DNA of 64,000 nucleotides from Kryptolebias marmoratus (lineage: Eukaryota > Chordata > Actinopteri > Cyprinodontiformes > Rivulidae): positions 16,065,227 to 16,129,226 of the forward strand of contig NC_051441.1 in assembly GCF_001649575.2 (NCBI RefSeq). Direction: 5' to 3'. Below, in pieces: positions 22,166 through 49,700 of the stretch. Position 1 is the stretch's first letter. Each line of letters starts with the position of its first letter. The translations under genes were made by a program, and so were the position numbers. The notes beneath the pieces were generated by a model. That model saw only the letters and a program-made list of their open reading frames with translations. It searched no databases and was not told the origin of the DNA.

Positions 22166-23690
22166 GAGTGCCCGATTGTTTTAGGGAGAGAAATGTTTGC
22201 CTCAGACAAATTAAAAAAAAAAAGATCTGCACGTGTTTGCTTGTTAGACAAAGTGTGCATGTGTGTGTGTCAGTATATCCTCTGGAAGTGTGTGAGCAGC
22301 TTTGGTGCTTATGTGGATTTATTATGTCCTGTAAACAGGCTGGAGACAGACTCCATTGTTTCCTTGGCTAATACTGCAGCCCTGCTGTAGAACCAAACCC
22401 AACCAGCTATAATCCCTGCTTCCCTTCGGGCTTTCACAAACATTTCGGCCTGGCGAATTTACGATAAACATCCCCGAAAGTGCCCTAAATAACACGCGAG
22501 ACGTGCAGAGCTCTTGGGTTGTGTTTCGCTAACCCCAACCCAGAGTCCGAAGATGTTGGTGCTGAGTTCAAACCTTGAAGTGTGAAGGACTTCTTACTTG
22601 CCCAAACTGAACACCGACTCTTATTTAGGTGGAACCTGGATGCTCCCTAGACGAGTAGCAACAGCTGAAAACTGGATGTTTCAGATTTTAAAGAAAAGTA
22701 TGGCATCTATTTGATGTTTGAGCTCTTGGCTGAAGTTCTTAAAGGAATACCTGTCACCCACTAAAATCATCTTATGTTGACAAATGACAGAGCTTAAAAA
22801 TGACCTGTTACCCAGAGTAAATCCTGTTAATGACTCTCAGCTTCTACTACATCATATATCTGTTAATTCGGCTGAGTTATAGCCGGTTTCGTGGTTTCTT
22901 AGGTCAGTTGGTTGTGGCAGCCATATTAAACTGGACTGCCTCCAATGGTTAATGAGCTGTAGATGAACATTTGGGACAGGTCTGAAGCTGCAAAAGTTTG
23001 CATCTTCAGCTCTGAATTGGTTCAATTACTTGGAAGAGGGATATAATTCAATAATAGACATGCCACTCTTCTTTATAGCAGATAGACTTATCGTCTATCA
23101 GTGAATATGTTGAAAAGGTATTTGTGTTTGTGTTTATTCAATAAAAGTCTAAGCAAAATCAGAGTCCATAGTGTGGCTTAAATTAAAAATTTTGTAATGG
23201 GTGTTTGTCTGTTGATAAATTAGAACACACATTTAAAGTAAGCATTCAATAAACTTGACAAAAATCAGAATATATTGTTGCCAGAGTTAATAAATGCTTC
23301 ACGTGCAAGGGAAGTTATCAAAAATAATGTATGACCATTGTATCCAGTAATTAATTTTAAATTAATACTACACAACAACACATTCAGTGGCACATAAGGA
23401 ATAATTTAATGTAATAATTCTGTAAAAGCATGAAATGAATAGCAGCTGCTGGTGCTATAGGTGTTAAAACAGAAATAACTTGTTTAAGAAACACAAGTTA
23501 TTTAAGATATGTATTTATTTGAAAGTCATCGATTATTTTATTAACATTTTTGTGATTTTCAAGTTTGTAATATGAAACTGATTCTAATGTTTGAATAAAG
23601 TGATCTTTTTTTCAACAATCATATCGGGGGAAAAAAGCAGACTAGCATTAATTTGACGCAGACGGGCACGCACACGCTCTCCGTCGCGCT
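22166..23690. other. intergenic between wipi2 and smurf1
   Basis: Family A modules appear at about 22,740-22,980 ('cggctgagttatagccggtt', 'ttggttgtggcagccat'). The rest is AT-rich, especially 23,100-23,600. No gene was recognised. Confidence 0.5.
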
Positions 23691-23971
23691 TCTCGGGGGT
23701 GAGCACGTACAGCGTAGCTGCAGCTACGTGCCCGAGCCTGCCCGAAAATGTTCTCCCGTGTTGTTGAATTTCGAAGGAGCGCAGGACTTTGCGGTGAAAT
23801 AATACCTCCTTGTCCGTGAGGAAAACAGAAACTAAGCGCATGGTTCGCGGCTAAAGTCCGCCGCGGTTCCGTTTTGGGGTGAAGGTGTGATTTTGGCTGA
23901 CTCCGAGGGGAAGTTTGTGTGGTCCGTTTTTTTTATTTGTTTTTTTTTCTTCTTCTTCTTCCCCCGGAGTG
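23691..23971 (+). promoter_or_regulatory. smurf1: smurf1 promoter / 5' UTR region
   Basis: This CpG-rich block lies immediately upstream of the smurf1 start. It includes a perfect 16-bp palindrome, CGTAGCTGCAGCTACG, at 23,713-23,728, and a 23-codon upstream reading frame at 23,748-23,819. A second short ATG frame begins near 23,840. Whether these lie in the transcript depends on the unknown start site. A T-rich run with (TTC)n precedes the start codon. Confidence 0.55.
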
Positions 23972-40564
<16,593 letters not shown>

Positions 40565-41945
40565 CGAGTCCCCCGTCGAGTCAACACACGCACGCACAGT
40601 TACACTTGCTTGCACTCGCACACGACTGTTTGACATTTTTACAGACAAACGCGCACACACGCACACAAACGGAGTACACATGGAGTATGCAGTGCAGCCA
40701 AGCGTCACACGGACATACGGTCTCTTCGCCACCTCCTCGCCACCGAACTGTTGGAGGTTAACGGAGGAAGCACAGCAGGAGGAGGAGGTGGAAAGAAAAG
40801 AAGTATTTTAAAAACTTTTTTCAAACGTTTTGAAGAAGCATTTTTATCCTTCAGTTTTAACTAGCTATGATGTCATCCTGAAGAATGTCGAACCGGACTC
40901 CAGGGGAGCTCGGACCTCTGGGCGGCATTGGCCAATCACGTAGGAGCCCGCGAACCGAGGCAGGTCACTCTTCCCTCTGACAAGCCGATTGATCGACCTG
41001 TGTTCATGCTTCACGGTTAACCACTGTCATGCGTGTCTGCGTGCATGTGGGAGGGTGAGAATGTGTGTGTGAGTACGCATGTTTGTGTGTGTCAGGCATG
41101 GCACTCAGATATACTGTAAAAAAAAACAAAAAACAAAAAAACGTTAAAATGAGCCTCTGTTTGTTTTTGTCTCTTACGTTTATACCTGCGACCACTCGGC
41201 TCCACTCTGATGTTATTATTTATTACTAAGTGATTACTGACCAAGCTGCTATTCGCTCTGCAGTGAGCCATCACTAATCTCTTAATCTACCAGAGCTAAA
41301 GGGTCAATTCTCATGCAATGCAAGTAATCCACAAAGTGGGTTTTTATTGAATTTTGTTACTTTTAACATTCGTGTTACAGTCGGTGTGTTTCCGAAATGC
41401 CGGGTTACATTAATTGAAGTGTAAAGGAAACTTTTTTTTTCCCCCAGCTCTATTTTGAAGTTACAAAGATTTTTAAAATAAAAAAAAGCCTCAAGATGAA
41501 AAGAAGAAGCCAGCATTAGGAATTCATCTGTGACTCGTATATTAAAATCTCTTAAGCCTTTCATACTTGTTGCATCAAATTGCCATCTTTTTATTCATGG
41601 TGTGTCTTTTTTTTTTTTTTTTTGCCCTCACTATAGCCTGAATGTTAGAAAAAGTAGTCATCATCCCTAAGACCACCATGAATGAATCTCTTCAGTCGTT
41701 GAAGCTCCATAGAAGAGAATGAAATCAAACTTTGATGAGCAAGAAACAGAAAAAAAAGGTGCAGATTGAAGACTGTTAAGCAGTATTATTTCAATCTGCG
41801 TTTTCTATGGTCTAATTTCACTGTGTAATGGATGCAAATGTATTGTAACTTACAATGTACTAAACATTTATGAGAAAATACAATGTAAATAAGATTATAT
41901 TAATAGAAATTAAATTGAAAATAAACTCCTTGTATTGCGTGTATT
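40565..41945 (+). other. smurf1: smurf1 3' UTR, to polyadenylation signal
   Basis: It follows the TGA stop and is AT-rich downstream, with T- and A-runs (41,608-41,623; 41,120-41,141). It reaches AATAAA at 41,920-41,925, followed by a T/G-rich 'ttgtattgcgtgtattgtct' as expected of a cleavage region. The length of about 1.37 kb is inferred. Confidence 0.65.
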
Positions 41946-42660
41946 GTCTCTCTGTTAATAACTCTTTCAGTCATTTGACAAATGAATGTTTAGTGTAATT
42001 AAAAATAGTAAAAAAAAGTCACAATTTAGCTGTGGACCGAAAGGATTAATATTATTAAAACAGCATTCCAGCAGAAATAAATAATAGGCAAATGTCTTCT
42101 CATATTACATAAATGTTATTTTATCTTTTTTACGTAGTTGTTAGTGACAATTTGTTAGGTTCTTGTAAAAGGTCCAAGTACCTTTTGAAAGTTATTAAAT
42201 ACTGTACATATGTTTTAAAGGGAAAATACATTCTTGTATTTAAACTGAGAGAGTATTAAAAAGTTTTAACAACACAAATAAAGATAAAAAAGGAAGCTTT
42301 TCATTGTTGTTTGTATCTTAAGTACTTAAGATTAAATTACCCTAAAGTTACAACAATAGTTTCCTAGCAGCAGGCTATATCTCATCTTGTATAATACTGT
42401 GCATTTTAGTATTTTACAAATCCATGTTTTTTATCATACGTGACCTCAAAAATAAATAATAATGTGCTTTCAAAACCCTAAATGATTAATTCTTGTTTTT
42501 TTTAACAGTAATAGCTTTTGGATTTTTTTTTTTGTAATCATGTTGGACAAAGTCAGGAAAAAAGAGCTGTTTAATAATCATCTTGCAGCTAGAAGATAGA
42601 GAAAATTGAGAAATAAGTCTCTTTTTGAGACATTTTTTCTTTTGTAAGCCTAAAAAGCGG
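41946..42660. other. AT-rich intergenic between smurf1 and rnf216
   Basis: About 0.7 kb of AT-rich sequence with no gene. The two genes are close and in tandem orientation. Confidence 0.6.
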
Positions 42661-42860
42661 TTGATGGCTGCTCCCGCTGGGACTACATTTCCCAGAATGC
42701 CCCAGTCGTACGTAACGACAGGCATCTTGCGTGAGACGCTTCTGTTCTTGTTTTGGCAGTTTTTTTTCTTTCTTCGTTATTAGGTTCGGTTTGACACTGT
42801 ATGAAGAAGGCGGGCTTCAAGGTCCACGACGACGTAGTGGTATTGTACATTTCTTTTTGG
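42661..42860 (+). promoter_or_regulatory. rnf216: rnf216 promoter with ZNF143/THAP11-type element
   Basis: ACTACATTTCCCAGAATGC at 42,682-42,700 closely matches the known composite element ACTACAnnTCCCAGnnTGC, bound by ZNF143 (Staf) and THAP11 in vertebrate housekeeping promoters. It is followed by 'gtcgtacgtaacgacaggc', itself partly palindromic. The first, non-coding exon probably lies between about 42,720 and 42,860; its exact ends are not determined. Confidence 0.7.
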
Positions 42861-43777
42861 ACATTTAAACGCTTATATTTCACACTGCGTGCAGGCTGGT
42901 TTGAAGGAGTGTTATGACTAAAACTGGATAAGTCAGCTAACTAGTTATCCTACGAGCTAGCCAGCCAAGCTAATGAGCGTTCGCTCAGTTCTCTCTCTCT
43001 CTCTCTGTGAACGGAAATGATTGATTGGTGCTCTGACGCGTTTGTTTTTAAACTCCACCACCTTTAACTTTATTCTCTTACTTCAGCGTTATTGTCAAGG
43101 TAACTAAAGCAAGGCAAACCTCTGTGGCAAATGTAGCAACTGTCAGTGTTAGCGAGCTTCATTTGATAATGATTTATACCAGCTTTGATTGGTTGTTTAT
43201 TGAAGACCCCGACGACACTAGCAGGTAAAGCTAACCAAGAGGTTCTTATAGATACTTTAGTTGCGCAAATGCGTCAAATTAACTTTAACTTTCAAATGAA
43301 GTAGCAAGGTTATTTGTAGCGATAGTTTTAACTCCCACCATGCTCCTGCTTCCTCCAGCTTTCTGCCTCTTAAGCTCTTTTTTTTAAGCTAACCTTTCAG
43401 TTCATGAAATGGACGTTTCCGTGTTTGAAGCGGGAACCCCTTTTGTTTACTGCAAATCCTACAGTAACATGTATTGAAATGAAGAAGAAAAAATATATAC
43501 TGCCTGTCAAATTCTGGGGGAATTCCGGATTCAGTGTTTTGGTTTGTGCTAACTCGCCTGACTTTCTTTTCACTAAAAGAAAGTCCCCGCAGCGACTGCA
43601 TTAAAAGGCTTTGATTTGAAGCCATCATTAGGTTTGTCTCTGGAGCAAAGGGCTGTGTGCTCTGATATTCTGCCCTCTGAAGTGCTGGAAGCTGTAATCT
43701 GTGTGTGTTTTCTGGCTCAGATGCTGCTGTCTGGGCTGTGAATCTGATCTCAAGAAGTTGGTGAATGCAGTTTCAGG
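42861..43777 (+). other. rnf216: rnf216 5' leader region / first intron
   Basis: This is likely a 5' UTR intron ending in a CAG acceptor just before the coding start ('gaatgcag' or 'tttcag'). It contains a (TC)n run at 42,989-43,006. Confidence 0.5.
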
Positions 43778-46700
43778 ATGGCAGATGGAAACAGAGAAGA
43801 CGACGTTATCCTCCTGGGAAGCTTCAACGTCCACAGAAGCCAAAGTGAGACACTCGAAGAGCACCTCACACCGCTAGCAGCTCGGTGTCACTCTTAATTT
43901 CAGCTTCCTACATACATGATTGGCTGAATAGCCTCAGTTTATTCATGTCAACCATTGCTGCTGTTCTGAGAGCAGAGCATCGGTGTAAAAGTAGATCGTT
44001 TTACTTTAAAAGTAATTTTATTGCCATAGTGTGGTGGTCTGTCTGTGGAAAGGTTCTAGATGAGATTATGAGTAATCTTAGGCTTTAGAAAAAGAGCTAA
44101 TGGCTAGTTAGAATAGGACCACGACCAAAGTGGATTGTTGTCGTCTTAACGCCATGATAGCTGTCAAAACACACTCCTTGTCAGTGTTTTTGATTTTAGT
44201 TTTTATGCTTCTAACACAGTTTCTACATTGTTAAATGATCATTTGGTCTTTAAAATGCTCCAAACTGTACCTGTGTTGCTTTAGTAATAAATTACAGATT
44301 TTTGTTTTTTAGCAAAGTTAACTCAAAGTTTCACCGCCCCTCTGAATCTGCATGCGGCTGCTCTATAATCTGTATGTTAGATTTATTCAAAAAGGTGTTT
44401 GCGTACATTTACAGTCATCCAGGACTCGACAAGCCTTTTAAAAATTAATCTAAAGGCTTCAAGGAAGGCAGCTGGGTTTCTTTTACTTCAGTTTCAGGCT
44501 TATAAATCATAGTTTGGGACAATCTCATTAAAAGGTGGTTGTTGAAGTCATGAGGGTCACTGACCCACCCATCCATCCTGAGAGTTGTCTGGGTTGTTGT
44601 CACCTTTATATTTTAGAACACTTGTAAAAATGTTTACTTTATTAAATCAAGTCTAAAAAGCATAAAAATACAACATTGTGTTATAATGTACAATAATTAG
44701 TATGGGGCAGGTTTCTCTCTGTTTTTGTACTTTTATCTCACCCTAACACATGAATTTAGCTCGTTTTAGTTTTTTTCCCCCCTCAAAACATGTTTCATAT
44801 GTGCAACAATAAGTTTCACATGTGCGTGCATCATGTCACCTTTTAAGATGTTTACACACAGAAGTGTGTCGGTCACAGGTGTGAGTGTAAAACCACCCGG
44901 GGTGAGTAGTCCCTGCTGGGTTGTAGGTGTCTGATAGACGACACCTGAGAGCACCTCCTCCCCTTTAGCACACAGACGGCTTAAACAAAGAGGAGTTATC
45001 ATTAAAGTCATATTTTTAGACAGTTAATTTGGGAAGGAAACAGATTTAAAAATAAGGGAAACTCTTGTTTTCTCTTTGATTTCTCGCCTCCCTTTAGATA
45101 TTACGAAACCTGTTTCAGACATCTTTAAAATCATATGTTTCCTATCTGTCTGAGTATAAATGCATCGTTTAAGGTTATTGTATCAACACAATAAGGTTAC
45201 AAATTATTTTAAAAATTACTTTGAAAAAAGCCTTAAAAAGTGCCTAAATTTAACATTAGGGGAGCTGTTATTATCCGAGAAATAACCGGAATATGTTAAT
45301 AAATATTACTGCTTTCTCTGCTCAGAATTTGGTAAAAACTGAAAGAAAATGTCACATTTAAAGCTGGACTTGGAAAATATTACATTTACTGACATGTGTT
45401 GCATGTTTTTAACTGCATGTTACCTTTCAACACATTCCAACTCTTTATGTGATCAATCTAATAGTTTGCTTTAAAATGAATCTATTCCTGATTTTTAATC
45501 TTTTGTTTATTCCTATAATTCTTTTCTATGTTTTTGCCTGTCTTTTTGTCTGCAGGCTCTCGGTCCGGCCCGAGGGAGCTCATCACCATTTCTGATGACT
45601 CGGATGAGGAGCCTGTAGCTTTGGTACCGGGCAGTCCGGTTCTAGTCCCGGACGACGCGGATGATGACGACGTCAGCATACTGGAGGTGGTTGTCGCTCA
45701 GAACTCTTTAAAGCTGCAATTTTTACTTTGTTGACAACATTTCTCAGATGTTTTTGTCAATATTAACATCAGAGGCTGTGTGAAATTCACATTTTGTTTC
45801 CTGTTTACACTTTGTTTCGTACAAATCAAACTACTTCTGCATACTTGTGCTTTTTTGACTATTAGTATATCAAAACATCCGGCTCAATCAGCAATGGTTG
45901 GCTATGACTTTTAGCTTTTATAACCTTTATATTTTTTTAAATATTCAACTTTATTTTCTAAACCTTTCCCCAAAGAAATACATCCAGATCTTTTCAGTTC
46001 TTTCAGAAACATTGTTCCTGTTGGAATCTACTTCAGTATACTTGCTTTATATTTATCTTCTTATCTTCTTAGTCTCCAATCCTGGTCCTGGAGGGCCACC
46101 ATCCTGCAGGTTTTACTTGTTCCTCTGCTCCAACACACCTGATTTGAATCAATGGGTGATTAACAGGCTTCTGCAGAACAAGAAGAGGTGATTTAACCAC
46201 TGAATCAGGTGTGTTGGAGCAGAGAAACAAGTAACATATGCAGGATGGTGGACCTCCAGGACCAGGATTGCCTACCCCTGATTTAGCGATTAGCTACAGT
46301 ATAGCTAATTTTAGTTTTTGTGTAAGGTTTGGCTACTTTTAACTTGTAGCTACAGTGTTGCTAATTTTAATTTTCAGCTTTTGTTTGGTTAATTTGAGCT
46401 TTTTAGTTACGGGTTTGCTGTTTTCAGCTTTTATCTATAGTTTTTCTAATACTGGCTTTTAGCCACTGTTTGTTTATCTTTAGCCTTTAGCTATGGTTTT
46501 GTTTACTTAAGGTTTAAACTACTGTTTGTGTTATTGTAGCTTTTGGCTACATTTTTGCTCATTTTAACTTCTAGTTCTGATCATTTTAGCTTTCATCTTC
46601 TATTTAGATGATTTTAGTTTGTGGTTATTGTTTTGCTAATTGTAGCTTTTAACTGTGGTTTTGCTTATTTTAATAATGTTCTGCTTGTTTGAACTTTAAC

Positions 46701-49700
46701 AGTTCAGTTTTAGCTTCTTAAACAAATTTCAGCTGTCATTCAGCACTTAGCATTTTGCAGATAAAGCTAACTTCTCTACTGTCTTGTTCCTTTATGCTTC
46801 TTTTTTTTTTGTTTTCCTACAGCCAACTGTTCCTGCGCGCAGGCCTGTAATTCGCCAAGCAGCCGTTTGGAGCGTGATCAGCCAAATTCAGTCTGTAGGT
46901 CAAAGTAGCACACCCTCTGTTGTTCCCAAAAGGGACCCTGGTTCTGCTCCCTCTACCTCCAGAGATGCCAAGACCACCCAGCCAGCCACACACACACAGA
47001 CTGCAGCGCCGCCTGGCTCGCCTGGACTCTTAGAGCCACAGCCTGGTCCGTCTTCATCACACACACAGTCCCAGCCAAAGCATCACACACACATTCAGCA
47101 TCAGGACGGCACGTCAGCACGTACAAATGTGGAGCTCCACGCCGTTCCGTCTACCTCCACAAACGCCAAGGCTAGTGCCGCTTCACCTAAAACGCACGCA
47201 CTTTTCTATCCTCAGCCCGGCACATCTGCACAGCCACATTTACCGGTGGAGCGTCAGGCGGGCGTCCCTGCCGGCGCCACGCGGTTTTCTGCTCCAGCAA
47301 CAGCCTCGTGTTCTTCTGCACAGACTCAAGAAAAGGCTAGCACGAGTAGGCAAACGCCAGAGAGTGCTCAGGCCAGTACTTCATCTGTACATCCTCAGCC
47401 TGGTACTTCTACACTGCTCCAGTCCAACGGAGCCGCGTTTGTGCAGCCAAAGGCGGTGAAGCCGCTTGTTCTTCCTCAGCAGCCGAGCATCTGCGCCTCT
47501 GCTCTGATAAGCCAGCCTCAGCTGCCGCCGCGGCTCCAAAAACCTCTACAGCACTCGACACGCGGTCAGATGCAGGGGAACCTTATTCAGATTGAGCCCC
47601 AACTCCTGGCCCAGGCCCCCGCCCAGCCCGCTCAAAACCCTCAGGTCATACCCGTGGTCCCCCCTGCAGTTCTTGTAGCGGCTGCCCCAGAGAGATTAGG
47701 TCCTCCTGAGGCAGGTCACAGGATTATCCTGGGGAGTCAGGCGCCAGGGGAGCTGGTTCCCAATCCTCCAGCTTGCAGCCACAACGTCAGGCTGCCGAAC
47801 GGGAACCCTAACCCTCCGGAACCTCACAATGGAGGAGATGCTGGCCTGATTCTGGCCCCAAACCCTGAGCAGGTTAACCCAGCTCCTGTTCTGGTGGCGG
47901 TCCGCCCTGCTCTTGAGGACATTCCCCAAATCGAGGATGCAAGGCCTGGACCCTCAGCACCACAAGAGAGACCGGATCAGCGGTCTCTTGTTCGAGCCCT
48001 CATCACTGGTGTAGTGGGTATCACCCACACTGTAGCTGTTTGGATCTTTATAATCTGGTTATTACCAAGTTAAGTAACGGAATTAATCACTGTGTGTCCT
48101 CTGCAGCTGGACCTGTTTCCAGATGTCCAAGAAGCCTATGTAGCAGAACTGATCTTAAAGAACAACGTGAAAGACTTGAATGTGTAAGAAACTTATGGCC
48201 TTTTTATAATCAAACTGTCAGACATATTTATGTGAATATTTCATTTATGTGTCATATCAAGTCCTGTTTAGTTCTACCTCCCAGCCTCTGACTTTGTTCA
48301 TGTCCTTTTAAGTTTCTTTAATATAAATTTTCCTATAGCCGTAGAAAGACAGAGTACCTGTGTGTGAATGAGAGGCAGGCAGGTGGAACAGAGGCTATGA
48401 GGAGCAGAGGTGATGGAGGACTTTAAGTACTTAGGGTCTACTGTTTAGGAAAATGGGAAGTGTGGTAAAGAGGTGAAGAAGAGAGTCCAGGCAGGATGGA
48501 GAAAAGTTTCAGGAGTGATTTGTGACAAAAGGGTGGCAGCAAAGGTCAAATGAAGGGTCATAGAAAGGTCAAAGACAGCAGCTATGTTGCATGGTTTTGA
48601 GACAAAAAGACAGGACACAGAACTGGAAGTGGCAGAGCTGAAGATGTTGAGGTTCTCCTTGGGAGGGACGAGGATGGACAGGATGAGGAATGAGGTCATC
48701 AGAGGTACAGCACAGGTTGAAGGACTGGGAGATAAAGTTAGAGAGGCCAGACTGAGATGGTTTGGACATGTGCAGACGAGGGACAGTGGGTATATTGATA
48801 GAAGGATGTTAGAGATGCAGCTGCCTGGAAAAAGACAAAGAGGAGATATATGGATGCAGGTAGAGAGGACACGGAGGTAGTTGGAGTGAGAACAGAGGAC
48901 ACAGAAGACAGAGTCAGATGGAGGAGGATGACTCGCTGTGGGGCCCTCTGAAAAGGGAACAGCTGAAAGAAGAAGTATAAATTTTCCTGTGTTGTGTTTG
49001 CAGGATCTGTAACCTGCTGTTGGAGAATCCAGAGTTTCCGAGAAGCGAGACGGCAGCAGCCACAGCAGCTCCCACCAGTATCCTGCTGGAGTCGGGAGAC
49101 ACCCAGGCAGAGGTGGTTGTGAAATCTAAAACACTCATGTTTCCACTAAAGCTCAGACTCCGTATAGAAAGTAAATTTTAAAAAAAGGCCTCAGGACAGT
49201 TCAGTTGCAGTTTGTTTGATTTGAACTGAAGCTTAGAGAAAGCCAGATATGGATTTGAGTCTTATTTTTTTTTTGGTTTTGTGTTAACCTACTGACGGAT
49301 GCTGTCTGTTCTGAGCTTCTTACTGTTGAAGCACGATGAGAAAAGGTTGTTCACCTGCAGAGGAGACGGGGCAGCTTTGGTTTTAACCTGAGATGTTTTC
49401 CATTCTGAAGGACGTGCGTTTGTGCTCTCAGGTGACCGAGGACTTGTTTGACTACACTAAGCTGAACTCGATGGCGCCTGAAGTTGTGATGCAGGCAGCA
49501 GACTTGCTCATGGCAGATTTCAGGATGCTCAGCTGTCAGGACATCAAATGGGCCCTAAACGCCCTGAAGGGACACTATGCAATCACACGCAAGGTACGTG
49601 TGGTTCTGTAGCGTACCGTGCAAGCAGTTTCTTCCTTCTGTTGTTTCTTGTTGCCTCTTTTATGTCCCTTCCCTCCTTCACTCTTGTGGATGTTTTTAGG

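Noticed and set aside
48584..48880. 98-codon plus-strand frame as a host gene
   Set aside because: The sequence is a retrotransposon reverse-transcriptase C-terminus (LRWFGHV motif) inside an rnf216 intron.
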